Below are positions 13,601 to 22,100 of a stretch of 64,000 nucleotides of DNA, piece by piece (position 1 is the first letter of the stretch; each line of letters opens with the position of its first letter). A program made the position numbers and the translations under genes. Below the pieces are notes generated by a model. The model made no database searches. It was not told the origin of the DNA and worked only from the letters and a program-made list of their open reading frames with translations. The stretch is from Bacillus horti (lineage in GTDB: Bacteria; Bacillota; Bacilli; Caldalkalibacillales; JCM-10596), in NCBI RefSeq assembly GCF_030813115.1, contig NZ_JAUSTY010000018.1, positions 1-64,000 on the forward strand, given 5' to 3'.

Positions 13601-16600
13601 CTTAGATTCTTGTAGTGATATGACCTCAAAGACAGATTCATCCTGCTGATAGGATAAATTTGTTTGGATGACTTCTTTCTCCTTAAGCGCATATATCATT
13701 CTTAAAGCATCATGATGCTCTACCACTTTCTGGACAGACATGTGTAAGGCTTTCTCCTCCAAGCCTGTTGAAGCGTAAAGCATAACAGATTGATTAAAAT
13801 GCTGCCTTTCTGTTTGACAGGAATCAAAAAACAACCGTTGAATTGGTGTCAGCCGTACATTCCCATATATGGCACCCTGTTCGATCACTTGATCTTCAAG
13901 CTTAACGAAAGAGCTTAGCTTAGCGATTGTAGGCTGAAGTAAAATATGCTTAATCTCTACCCTCATCTTGTATTTGGCTAGACGTGAAGCTACTTTCATC
14001 GCCTTAATCGAATCACCACCTAATTCAAAGAAGTGATGCTCGATTCCTATATTCTCTACACCTAATATATCCTGCCAGATATTAACTAAAGCCTGTTCTA
14101 CCTCGTTACGAGGCTTCTTACTTTCACTTTGTATCTGAATAGAAGGATCAATTTGAGGTAGATTCTTTCTATCTAATTTTCCATTTGGGGATAATGGCAT
14201 TTTTTCCATACTTATAAAGTAAGCTGGGACCATATACCCTGGAAGTCTCGTATACAGATACTCCCTCACTGTACTTTGATTTAAGCTATTGTCACTTACA
14301 TAATAAGCATATAGCTCCGTTAAGCTAGACTCATTTTTACGGTCAATAACGACTGCTTCGAGCACGTTCGGATGGCTTAACAGCTTAGCTTCAATTTCGC
14401 CAAGCTCGATTCGAAATCCGCGCACCTTTACCTGATAATCTAGACGCCCCAAATATTCTATATTCCCATCTGGTAGCCATCTAGCTAAATCCCCTGTACG
14501 ATATAACTTTTCTCTAGCTTTAAATGGATGATTGATAAAGACCTCTTCTGTAAGCTTAGGGTTGTTAAAGTACCCTCGTGCCAACCCAGCTCCACCAATA
14601 CACAATTCCCCACTAACTCCAATAGGACTTAGCTGATCGTGCTCATCAAGAATCAGCATTTCAACATTAGCAAGTGGTTTCCCAATCGGCACCTTAAGAT
14701 ACTCTTTTCCTGCCATTAGGCTATACTGAGTAGCATAAATCGTTGTTTCTGTAGGGCCATATAGATTTTCTAATCTCTTATCTGGAAAAACAGCATAAAA
14801 TTGCTGTACGAGCTGTACATTCATCGCTTCTCCTGCAACAAAGACATAACGTAAAGAGTTCATGCGTTTGAGCTGCTCTGAGCTTAATTCCTGCAGCAAT
14901 AAGGTTAACAGGGAAGGAACAAAGTTAATATGTGTTACTTCATATGTTTGAATAGCTTCGACAAGCCTATTAGGCTCTTTTTCTGCCTCCGCCTCTAATA
15001 TAGCAAGACTCCCTCCTCCAAATATCCAGCCGAAGAGCTCGCAAACGGACACATCAAATGTAAATGTCGTTTTTAACAAATAAGTATCCGAGGAGAGAAG
15101 TGGATAATCTACTTGAAGAGCCTCTAATGTATTTAATATACTTCTGTGCTCTATCATTACTCCTTTAGGTATTCCTGTTGAACCGGAAGTATACATCATA
15201 TATGCCAAATCCTGAGCAGTGCTTATCGCTTTTAAATTAGTAGATTCGCCCTCGTAAATAAAAGAATCTAAATGTATAAGGGCTATTTCATGAAGCGAAT
15301 CTAAAAATGTCTCCTGCTTTTGGAAGGTTGGTTGATGAATCAGTAAACAGCGTATGTTCGATTCCTTCAGAATATAACTAATACGCTCCTCTGGGAAATC
15401 AGCAAGAATAGGCACGTATGCAGCTCCTGCTTTAAACACAGCTAATATAGAAATAATCATCTCTGGAGAGCGATCAACCATAATTCCTACGAAGCTCCCA
15501 GGTCCTACTCCTTTTTCAGCCAATGCCCTAGCCAATTGATTTGCTTTACCGTTCAACTCAAAGTATGTGAGTGATTGATTTTGATAACGCAAAGCTACTT
15601 GATTTGGTATGGCTTCAGCTTGGTCTTCAAATAGCTGATGGATGAGCCTAGGTGCGCTATTATAGACGGGTTGTTGATTAAATGAATGTAAAATACATTC
15701 TTTTTCCTCTCCCCTAACAATTTCAATATCCCTAAGCATGCTTTCTGGATAAGAGATGAGCTGCTGTAAGAGATATTCAAAGTGCTGGGTCATTCTTTTC
15801 ATTAGTTCCTTGCTAAATAGATCCTTGTTAAAAACAAACTGGACCTCTAGCTTCTCAAACATATGAATCTGTAATGTAACATCGTAATGAGTTCTTTCAT
15901 AGGTCTCATAAGACGTAATATTAATCTCTCTATCTTGCTTGCCTAATACTTCGTCTAAAGGATAATTTTCGAGAACAACAAGGGAGTCAAATAATTCACC
16001 TTCAATCTCTCTGCACGTGCTTTGAATATCCGTTAATGAACTACCTTCAAACTCACTTCTTTCTATTAAATGCTGTTGGACATTTTTTAGAATCTCGTAA
16101 ATCGTAGTGTTAGGACCTATCTGTACTCTTAATGGGAGAGTATTAATGTATAATCCAACAGCCTTTTGCAAACCAGAAAGCACATGACTTCTTCCAGAAA
16201 CAGTCGTACCAAAAAGAACATCATTCGTTCGATTATACTTTGCTAATAGCAGACCCCATGTCGTGTAAAACAACGAGGCCATAGTAACCTGATTCTTAGT
16301 AGCAAAATCCTGGAGCTCTCTCATAAATTCTAATGGATACGTAGTAGAGTAAAGCTCGGTGGAACTGATTTGCTTCTGCGTGTTGGAGTTAACTGGTAGA
16401 GCAGTCTTTGTTTCGAAGCTTTCTAAATGCCTTCTCCAAAATTCAAGCTGTTCCTGCTTGTTAAGGCTGTTCAGCCATTGAATATACTCCTTGTACTTTG
16501 TTTTACTCTCGCTAACTGGTAAATCCCCTTTAGAAAAGCAATCGTAAGCATCTAGAAATTCCTTTAAAATAATACCGTTACTCCATCCGTCATATATCAA

Positions 16601-17047
16601 GTGATGATTCGTGATAATAAGCTCACATTCTGTATCTGACAGGGAAATATTTCTAACCCTTATAGTTTCAAAGCGTAGGTCAAACCCTTTTGTTCTTTCC
16701 TCTTGCTTCATTTGCTCTAGCTTTGTTTGTTGCTCGAAAGCGTCAAGATGACTAATATCATAGCTACTATAGGAACTCTGTTGCTCCTTCAATACAACCT
16801 GAATTGGATGATCTAGTCCCTCCCAACGGTATATTGTTCTTAGCATCTCGTTGCTTCTAACAACAAATTCCCATGCCTTTTGGGCAATCGCTGGTTGGGT
16901 ATGGCCCGTTAAACGAAGAGTTAATTGCTCTATATATTGATCACTAAAAGGTTCGTTGATATAGTGATAAAGCATTCCTTCCTGTAGTGGAGTTAAAGAT
17001 AATAAATCCTCCACATTTGATTTATCGAGCTTTGTTTTAACGGTCAT
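4676..17047 (-). CDS. Non-ribosomal peptide synthetase, modules 2-4 (C-A-T-E / C-A-T / C-A-T-E)
   Basis: A 4123-residue three-module NRPS. Approximate domain order by motif: C (HHLIYDG), A (YTSGSTGIPKG ~621), T (GGDSIKA ~1011), E (HHLVVDG ~1195, RTVGWFT ~1350); C (HHLIMDG ~1681), A (~2163), T (GGHSLKA ~2558); C (HHTIIDG ~2743), A (~3218), T (GGDSIKA ~3605), E (HHTIVDG ~3788, RTVGWFT ~3941). Carriers before E have GGDS and the one before C has GGHS, the usual distinction. Codes read by alignment to GrsA: module 2 DVCNFALIYK, module 3 DVWHFSLVDK (exactly the known Ser code), module 4 DVTNFALIYK. I cannot assign modules 2 and 4; their codes resemble each other and, loosely, those of small residues (Cys, Ala, Gly). 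Both are epimerised. Product order: D-Xaa, Ser, D-Xaa. No terminal thioesterase. The A domain of module 4 (about 6600-7900) looks richer in G+C than its surroundings. Confidence 0.97.
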   Translation of the reverse strand: MTVKTKLDKSNVEDLLSLTPLQEGMLYHYINEPFSDQYIEQLTLRLTGHTQPAIAQKAWEFVVRSNEMLRTIYRWEGLDHPIQVVLKEQQSSYSSYDISHLDAFEQQTKLEQMKQEERTKGFDLRFETIRVRNISLSDTECELIITNHHLIYDGWSNGIILKEFLDAYDCFSKGDLPVSESKTKYKEYIQWLNSLNKQEQLEFWRRHLESFETKTALPVNSNTQKQISSTELYSTTYPLEFMRELQDFATKNQVTMASLFYTTWGLLLAKYNRTNDVLFGTTVSGRSHVLSGLQKAVGLYINTLPLRVQIGPNTTIYEILKNVQQHLIERSEFEGSSLTDIQSTCREIEGELFDSLVVLENYPLDEVLGKQDREINITSYETYERTHYDVTLQIHMFEKLEVQFVFNKDLFSKELMKRMTQHFEYLLQQLISYPESMLRDIEIVRGEEKECILHSFNQQPVYNSAPRLIHQLFEDQAEAIPNQVALRYQNQSLTYFELNGKANQLARALAEKGVGPGSFVGIMVDRSPEMIISILAVFKAGAAYVPILADFPEERISYILKESNIRCLLIHQPTFQKQETFLDSLHEIALIHLDSFIYEGESTNLKAISTAQDLAYMMYTSGSTGIPKGVMIEHRSILNTLEALQVDYPLLSSDTYLLKTTFTFDVSVCELFGWIFGGGSLAILEAEAEKEPNRLVEAIQTYEVTHINFVPSLLTLLLQELSSEQLKRMNSLRYVFVAGEAMNVQLVQQFYAVFPDKRLENLYGPTETTIYATQYSLMAGKEYLKVPIGKPLANVEMLILDEHDQLSPIGVSGELCIGGAGLARGYFNNPKLTEEVFINHPFKAREKLYRTGDLARWLPDGNIEYLGRLDYQVKVRGFRIELGEIEAKLLSHPNVLEAVVIDRKNESSLTELYAYYVSDNSLNQSTVREYLYTRLPGYMVPAYFISMEKMPLSPNGKLDRKNLPQIDPSIQIQSESKKPRNEVEQALVNIWQDILGVENIGIEHHFFELGGDSIKAMKVASRLAKYKMRVEIKHILLQPTIAKLSSFVKLEDQVIEQGAIYGNVRLTPIQRLFFDSCQTERQHFNQSVMLYASTGLEEKALHMSVQKVVEHHDALRMIYALKEKEVIQTNLSYQQDESVFEVISLQESKDTDIEIERLADGYQMSFNLEKGPLFKACLFKTQVGDYLLLLAHHLVVDGVSWRIIIEDIALAYKQALNTKPLQLPEKTHSFKKWSEALHQYAKSDVLKTELSYWGNIEKINNARLIPIQSTEVASNKIKDTSQLSVSFSPEKTQQLLKEVHTAFHTQIEDVLLTALGISLKKLTFQDQFLIFMEGHGRQEIAENLNVTRTVGWFTSLYPVALDMSAISINSFEDTLPAQLMHIKEAQRSIPNKGIGYGLLKYLTGKVEGDFTELSSIPEISFNYLGEFDHDIPNDVFELSSASTGKEASSEIERVTGIEMIGSIKNGSLTFHFIYNHHLYSEAQISRLSMEFQQELIRVVDFCIHLDERFHTPSDFPLANVSMEELMTLSDQIQSMGKSLENLYPLSPPQDGILFHSLKDSSSDAYFQQVGLNIEGKLDLNLLLTCLNEMTNRYDILRTIFIYEKMQTPHQAVISKQLVEWNEMDLSHLHKEEQQKELQLYLVRDRQISFELQQSTPFRVMHIILGTENSYLLLSYHHLIMDGWSIGILFKELIGLYKAALKSDYTPHFYNRQISDNSAPYSNYIQWLQNREEKEARSFWSDYLNGYDAQVSLPAISAGERIENEQHETISFTLSQQHTRALGELALQQNTTLNTVFQAVWAVLLQKYNQTNDVVFGTVISGRSPEVSGIEQMVGLFINTIPLRVKCADHDSFLDLVSQIHQSNAQIGSFDSYSLAEINALSTLKQGLFNHIMIFENYPLDKALFDSDALDFKVNEVDIFEETNYDFNILIFPEDNIRIELKYKPSIYEQFMVEKVQNHLQHLIHVIASAPTTAIKELSVLTEHEKAIIMDSFNATQVDYPADLTIHQYFEQQARKYAASTAIIDGDKQLTYQEFNEKSNQLARYLRDKGVKNQSIVPLVINRSLDMMIGVMGILKAGGAYLPIDPDFPADRVQYMLDDSQARIVLTNSNHFNWVNDLVSMSGDKGSTVVSLDQGEYLKEESRDLDDHGDSQDLAYVIYTSGSTGKPKGTMIQHHSVINRIHWMQKAYPLHSEDIILQKTPYTFDVSVWELFWWFFQGAKVCLLEPGGEKNPDVLVETIRKQRVTTLHFVPSMLHLFLDYVEQMRELDSLASLDKVFASGEALKAEHVTRFKDSLHQGNRTRLINLYGPTEATVDVTHFECRFEEDYSFIPIGKPIDNIQLFILDQNQHLQPIGIAGELCIAGAGVARGYLNRPELTASRFVSHPFKKESKIYRTGDLARWLPDGNIEYLGRMDHQVKIRGFRIELEEIEAELSQITEISQAVVLDQVDTSGEKFLVAYIIDSSTSIHRTKEIKDLLALKLPEYMIPAFIVQVDHIPLTTNGKMNRKALLELELTQDMDTEIIGPRNETEEQLVEIWRNILQLDHFGVEQDFFSIGGHSLKAMTLVSAIHKAFKVRYPLNEVFNNPTVAKMAEYISRAKADQYISIATATQKEYYPASSMQKRMFVLSQLDENGTNYNITNTYKLVGSLDLKRLEKAWQGVVDRHESLRTSFIVREGETLQFIRRELKTYIDSIPVCEPVEKAIRMYVQRFDLSETLHRFGVLSVAPNEHYLVIDIHHTIIDGTSIGIMMDELFALYQGQALPPVKLQYKDYSESLNQPARQELLQQQEDFWLRELSGELPILNLSLDFPRPAVRGFQGSTVRLDISTRLAQHLQQLAENTGTTLYMILLAGFNVLLSKYTSQQDIIIGSPTSGRTHADVQSTIGMFVNTLALRNELKGDESFERFLAEVKNGVLKALDAQDYPFEQLVEKLNIERDMSRNPVFDVMFIHQIIDQQNITFDQCSVQPYGFNQGVARFDLSLTSIENEQKLHLIFEYSSALFERTTIERMAQHFLTILESVSSNPHLQLADINMLDEQERDDLVSQFNPDPIHFPEQAIHALFEEQARQHPQQEAIRFGQQSLTYQELNEKANQVAHALRDRGVQREELVGIMVERSLEMLVGVLGILKAGAAYVPLDPEYPAERIQYLLEDSQTTLVLTQGKWRAKIDEVLEIRANSSSLQVDILLLEGEAWSDYPTDNPEPVNDLADLAYVIYTSGSTGNPKGVMIEQSSLMNTLWSLQHMYPMTPQDAYLLKTTYTFDVSVTEMFGWILGGAMLIILPPEAEREPRLIAEHVEQHQITHLNFVPSMLQQMLLLDQESLAKLEGLTYLFVAGEALSVELAKKTYATMKQVRLENLYGPTEATIYATGLAIDRERRGKMSIGHPLSNTEAYILDEQGKLQPIGVPGELCLAGRGLARGYLNRPELTKEKFVEHPFRSGERMYRTGDIARWLADGQIEYLGRIDHQVKIRGYRIELDEISHHLLQHDYVNEALVLSLKDQKGQDYICAYVIFKADKSFNPSVLRHYLAQHLPGYMIPAHIVSLDKFPVTLNGKLDRNALPEPTVSSFQTAEYLAPRNDLENMLAEVWQEVLGVEKISIKDRFFELGGDSIKAIQISSRLLQKGYQIEVRDLFRHPIIEELVHNMSPIEYTVDQAEVRGDIPLTPIQSWFFERELADTHHFNQAVMLYRKEGFDVDKLEMVFQNLVQHHDALRIVFRETRIKPLQYNRATNEGKLFYLTVYDLFGSEHVEEEIENRVNALHSQFNLEIGPLVQLGLFRTDYGDHLLIIIHHTIVDGVSWRIIVEDLAQAYQQSLNNKQVTFGEKTNSYQAWSNYLKEYAKGEQILNEADYWHQLASTPIGGCPIDTHITHSIYEDSKTQTFELSKEQTDLLLKKVHQAYNTQINDILLAALGKAHAQWSEQTMIPIILEGHGRQELAGAMNISRTVGWFTTQYPVILDMRHTQDLGFQIKTIKDNLRKIPNQGIGYGILKYVTKHFKGSLADQVAPQISFNYLGQFDQNIDQTVFEISRLSSGPNVSPKMERLFTLEWNAIVVREQLQITLSYNQLQYKEQTIARLMKLFQSSLVDVIEHCVSKDSTELSPSDLAYKKLSIDKLDKISALLGKKLK

Positions 17048-17132
17048 AGTTAAAAGATCCTCCTTCTAAGTAGAGTAGGTGTAGGTAAGGATTCTAAAAA
17101 GGGATCCTTCGTCCTTTTCTAACTACTCTCAT

Positions 17133-18404
17133 TTACGAATGAATTTGTGCTTCAATATGTGAAACGATCGCTTGTTTAATAACGGCACAGCCTTCTTGTA
17201 AAACTTCCATTTCAATCGTTAATGGGGGCATAATTTTTAACACCAAATCATTTCTTCCCACACGCTCAATAATAAGCTTATTGTCAAAGCAAGCTCGGGC
17301 AATCCTCTTAACCACTTCACTGTCATTGGTTACATTCGTAAAATCAATTCCCCAGATCATACCGATCCCTCTGATTTTTATATCTTCATGGATAGGCATG
17401 ATTTCATTGACTAGGAAGTCCTCTATATACGCTTCCTTCTCCTCTACCTGCTTTTCTAAATATATTTCTTCTCTGTATTCTATAGCCGCCATTGCTGCTA
17501 CAAAGGCCAGTTGGTTTCCTCTGAAAGTACCGTTATGTTCAGCAGGCTTCCAAATATCAAGCTCTGGCTTTAACAACACTAATGATAATGGCAGTCCATA
17601 TCCTCCAATGGATTTTGAAAGGGTAACAATGTCTGGAACAATCTCAGCTCGTTCAAATGAGAAAAACTGACCAGCACGTCCACATCCAACCTGTATATCG
17701 TCACAAATCATTAAAATATCATGCTCTGTGCATAGCTTCCTAAGCCTGATTAGCCACTCTGTAGGAGCAACTATGATCCCACCTTCAGCCTGAACCGTTT
17801 CGACTAAAATAGCAGCAGGCTTTTCTATGCCACTATTTGGATCCATTAGAATACTTTCCATATACTCTATCGTGTCAAAGCTTTCTGCATATCCATATGG
17901 ATAAGGCATAAAAGTTACATTCTGCAAGGGAATCCCTGCACCAGCCCGTTGCTCTAAGTTTCCAGTTGCTGCTATGCTGCCTAAAGACATGCCATGAAAG
18001 CCACCCATAAAAGAGAAAATACCAGTTCTCCCCTTAACCTTTCGAGCTAGTTTAAGCGCAGCCTCTACAGCATTTGTACCTGTAGGACCACAGAATTGCA
18101 TTTTGTAATTCAAATTTCTAGGCAATAGGATATGCTTCGTAAACGTCTCAATAAAATCCCTTTTTGCCGTTGTATACATATCTAAGCCATGCATCACACC
18201 ATTTGACTGAATATATTGAATTAATCTCTCTTTAATAAATGGTGGGTTGTGTCCATAGTTTAAAGCTCCTGCCCCAGCTAAAAAGTCGATATAGGCCTCA
18301 TTACTCTCCCCATACATTTTGGCATTTTCTGCTGTCTGAAACACAACAGGAAAAGCTCTACAGTAAGACCTTACATTGGATTCTACTAATTCAAATACAT
18401 TCAT
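17133..18404 (-). CDS. ectB: Diaminobutyrate--2-oxoglutarate aminotransferase (EctB family)
   Basis: A 423-residue class III PLP-dependent aminotransferase of the EctB type. It would convert aspartate semialdehyde to L-2,4-diaminobutyrate with glutamate as amino donor. Family hallmarks are the N-terminal VRSYCRAFP, DFLAGAGALNYGHN, GPTGTNAVEAALKLAR, DDIQVGCGR, the PLP lysine in TLSKSIGGYG, and HNGTFRGNQ. The start at 18404 has a GGAGGT site 8 bases upstream. No ectA or ectC lies beside it, and it sits between the thioesterase and NRPS genes in the same orientation, so I infer that it supplies diaminobutyrate as a building block for the peptide, as in polymyxin-type and other Bacillales lipopeptide clusters. 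None of the A-domain codes readable in this window is a familiar Dab code, so the Dab-loading module may lie left of the window or be one of the unassigned ones. Confidence 0.93.
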   Translation of the reverse strand: MNVFELVESNVRSYCRAFPVVFQTAENAKMYGESNEAYIDFLAGAGALNYGHNPPFIKERLIQYIQSNGVMHGLDMYTTAKRDFIETFTKHILLPRNLNYKMQFCGPTGTNAVEAALKLARKVKGRTGIFSFMGGFHGMSLGSIAATGNLEQRAGAGIPLQNVTFMPYPYGYAESFDTIEYMESILMDPNSGIEKPAAILVETVQAEGGIIVAPTEWLIRLRKLCTEHDILMICDDIQVGCGRAGQFFSFERAEIVPDIVTLSKSIGGYGLPLSLVLLKPELDIWKPAEHNGTFRGNQLAFVAAMAAIEYREEIYLEKQVEEKEAYIEDFLVNEIMPIHEDIKIRGIGMIWGIDFTNVTNDSEVVKRIARACFDNKLIIERVGRNDLVLKIMPPLTIEMEVLQEGCAVIKQAIVSHIEAQIHS

Positions 18405-18449
18405 TTTCCAAACCTCCGCTCATGTTTATTCCCTAATGGGATGAAAGAC

Positions 18450-19181
18450 TTAGATTTGAACCATTTTTTCAAGCTCCACTCTAATTGTTTGGTTAATGAA
18501 GTGGACAACCTCCTTTTCCTTATCATGGAGATAAAAATGTCCACCTTGCATTTCATAAACAGTACAAGCTTTATCCGTGTAATTTTTCCAGCCTTGGACA
18601 TCAGACATTAGGACATTACGATCATCTCGTCCATTTAATACGGACAGATTACATGGAATTCGCTCTTCTTCTCCCTGATATTGATACGTGTGTATTAATC
18701 GATAATCGTTTTTTAATATAGGGGTGAATAGCTTTAAAAGCTCTTCATTTTCTAGAACTTCCTTAGGCGTTCCTCCCAATTGATAGATTCTCTCAATAAA
18801 CAAATCATCAGGCAGCTCATGTAATCTATCACTTTCCTTCTTAATATGGGGAGGGTATCTAGCAGAAATGAATGCATGAATCGGCTTAATCTCCTTTCTT
18901 TGCTTTAGCCTAATCAACAACTCATATACCATAAGCCCACCCATACTATGACCAAACATGGCAAAAACCGAATCCTCACTTAGCTGCTCATCTAATTCCT
19001 TATATAAATCTTCAACGGCATGCTCCATCGAATGATAGAAAGGCTCTCCAAACCGTTTGCCTCGACCTGCAAGCTCAAGTGGTATGACTTCAATATCTGA
19101 GGCTATTTCTTTTTTCCAGGGCAGGAACACATGAGACGCCCCTCCAGCGTAGGGTAAACAAAAGAGCTTTATTTTCTTCAT
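18450..19181 (-). CDS. Type II thioesterase of NRPS cluster
   Basis: An alpha/beta hydrolase of about 243 residues in the GrsT/SrfAD family. These act in trans to clear misprimed or stalled acyl groups from NRPS carrier domains. Visible motifs are LFCLPYAGG at the N terminus, PLELAGRGKR, the nucleophile elbow GHSMGG, a late acidic region (NGRDDRNV) and the catalytic His in QGGHFYLHD. I place the start at ATG 19181 because AAGGAGG sits seven bases upstream and overlaps the stop codon of the exporter gene; a longer frame beginning at 19235 would overlap that gene and lacks a site. Translation is therefore probably coupled to the exporter. It does not replace the product-releasing thioesterase, which should lie in the part of the assembly line outside this window. 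Confidence 0.93.
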   Translation of the reverse strand: MKKIKLFCLPYAGGASHVFLPWKKEIASDIEVIPLELAGRGKRFGEPFYHSMEHAVEDLYKELDEQLSEDSVFAMFGHSMGGLMVYELLIRLKQRKEIKPIHAFISARYPPHIKKESDRLHELPDDLFIERIYQLGGTPKEVLENEELLKLFTPILKNDYRLIHTYQYQGEEERIPCNLSVLNGRDDRNVLMSDVQGWKNYTDKACTVYEMQGGHFYLHDKEKEVVHFINQTIRVELEKMVQI

Positions 19182-19191
19182 AAATTCCTCC

Positions 19192-22100
19192 TTAACCTGT
19201 GACTGGAGCATATCCACTTTGTAGAGCTTCTCCATCCTCAGACTCTACCATTTTTCCTAGCTCCATCTTTATGATCCGATCAGCCGTTTCAAAGTAACGG
19301 TCATCATGAGAAATTGCTATAATACATTTCCCCTTGGCCTTAAGCTCAGGCAATAATTCTAAATAGAAGAATCTTCTAAACTCCGGATCCTGATCAGCTG
19401 CCCATTCATCAAATAAGTAGATCGGCTTGTCCTCCAGATAGCTAACCATCAAAGCTAACCTTTTTCTTTGACCGGTGGATAATTTGATAGTGCTAAATTT
19501 TCCATCAACCACCTCTACCTTGTCTTCAATTTTTAACAATTTAAGATAAACATCAATGTCTTCTTTCTTGTTTTCATAATCAATCCCATACAGCTTATCG
19601 AATAAATAAAAGTCGCTAAATATCGTTGTAAAATACTGTCCTAGCTCCTCAGCACTATGCTCTATTCCATTCACTAAAATGCTTCCTGAATCAGACTTGT
19701 ATAAGCCTGTCATAAGGTTAGCAATTGTTGATTTTCCGCTTCCATTTCCACCTGTGATAAAAACGAGTTCATCAGAATGAAACGTATAGTTGATAGGTCC
19801 TACAGTAAATGACTCACCAGCATCGTTACTATATGAATAAACTAAATCCTTCAACTCAAGTGAGATAGACTCTGTTTGATGAACAGTAGTATTCTCTTTA
19901 TCTGATTTGGCCTCAAAATCAGTAATCTCATTAATTAACCCATTGATCCGCTTCCAGCTTATTCTCATCTGAATGAATGTAGGCACAGCATTTAAAATGG
20001 AATGAACAGGACCAACCATATACAGAAAGATAAAGACATAGCTTCTTATGTTATCTACAGCGATTCCTTTAAAGATTAAAGGAAAGAAAAATGCGATACA
20101 TCCAATCACTAATGTGAACAGAATCTCACCTATGATAAAAGCATTTGTGATTTTATAATCTGCTTTAATCCGCTTGTCTCTATACTCTACACAAGCACCT
20201 TGAATATCCTGCTTAAACTCGTCCCGTTTTCCTTTATTAAGACTCAATTCCTTAAAGCCTTTAGTCAAATCATTGATATATCTGAAAAAGACATTCTGCA
20301 CATCCCTTGTTTGACTCCATAGCTTATTAGCAGCCATTCCAGCTAAAACATATAGCCCAACAGCCAAAACAATTATGCCAAAAGTGAAGATCAAGCCCAT
20401 CCAATTAATAATGCCTAAATAAATAAAACAGCAGATTAGGGTGATAAGGCTAGTGATTCCGGTAATAAATGTGTTCGCAAAACTACTAATGACTTCAGTA
20501 TCATTATTAAGTCCAGCATGAACCTTACCATCCTGCAGTTTATCGAATTTATAATAGGATGAATTCAGAATTTTATCGATCAACTCAAGCCTTTTATCAT
20601 AGACAATATTGTTTGTTATTGATACAAGTCTCATCCTAACAATCCTTTGTCCAACCACATAGACCATCAGCCCTAAGACAAAATATAGAAAGATATCACT
20701 TTGGAAGCTATCAGTTTGAGCGCTTAGGGTCAGGTTAATCGTAAAGATAATAAAAGCATTTCCTAGACCACTAAGGACACTCAGAATCGCTATATTAAAC
20801 ATCCCTTTGCTATCCTCTTTCGGAAATAAGAAAACGAGCAATGAATAGAATGAGAACATTAAGGCGGTTAGAAATAAACTTGCTACGGCCAACCATAATG
20901 AGGCTGGAGCCCAAACAAGCATAAATTCCCAGGTTAGTTCATTAAATAAGGCATTAGGTAATAAGTACAAGCAATAACCAAACAAACCTAGAAAACCCAT
21001 TGATCCTATGATTGTAAAGAGTCCTTGCCAGCCTCTATTTTTAAACGATCTCCTCTTTTTTACACACTCCATCAGAAATCTAGCGAACATCCACAGATTA
21101 AACAGTAGAACTGGGATTGTAATACATAAAGCAGCCAGTGCAAGTCTATCCAAGTCCCTAAACATATCTGTGAGATTGTAATCACTCAAGCGATTTACAA
21201 GCATGTCCATAACATCTTCACCGATTGCGATCGCATAGGCTGAGTTTAGATTCGCTAATACTGCAACACCAAGCTGTTCCTCCACACGAAACCCAACGTA
21301 GGAGGAGTAATTTGGATTACTACCTGTATGGGATAAAACACCCTCTCCATCCTGATAAACAAACCAGCCTGCCGCATAGGAAGAGCCGTCTGCATTGGGT
21401 CGTATAGTTCGATTTGGTTCATGAGCTCTATTAACTAACGCTTGCCATTCAGAGGGAATGTCCTCCTGGTGCATATTAATTCTTAACCATTTGCTCATAT
21501 CCTCAATATTAGAGATGAAATATCCTGCTGGAGTATTACCACGATAAATAGGTGCGTGGTATTCACGTGCTTGAAGAAAATCAAGCTTGTAGCCCTGAGC
21601 AAGAGCATCTTGTGCATCCTCGTGAAAAAGATATGTATTTGATAAACCTAAAGGAAGCAGAACCTCTTCCTGCATATAGGCTTCAAATGACTGTCCTGTT
21701 ATCACTTCAATAACTAAGCCTAATACATCGTAATTGATCGTAGCGTATAAGTAACGGCTCCCGGGAGCATGATCTAGCTCTGCTCCAACTAATGTCTTAA
21801 CCGTTTGTTCTAAGGCATCATCTTCCGTAGATTCAGGAATGTCAGCAATCGTTTGAAAAGGAACACCAGACGTATGGTGTAGAAATTGCTCTATCGTTAC
21901 ATCTACCTCTTCATTCAAATAATTAAGCTCTAACCAAGGGAGATACTCTGTAACGGAATCCGTTAATTGAAGTCTGCCTTCTTTCTCAAGCTTTAGTACC
22001 CCTAAGGCTGTAAACACCTTACTATTTGATCCTAGCTCAAACAGTGTTTCTGAAGTAATAGGCTGCTGAGTAGACTTATCAGCCAAGCCAAAATTCTGTT

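Noticed and set aside
17133-18404. Ectoine biosynthesis locus
   Set aside because: Only an ectB-type gene is present; ectA and ectC are absent and the neighbours are NRPS genes.
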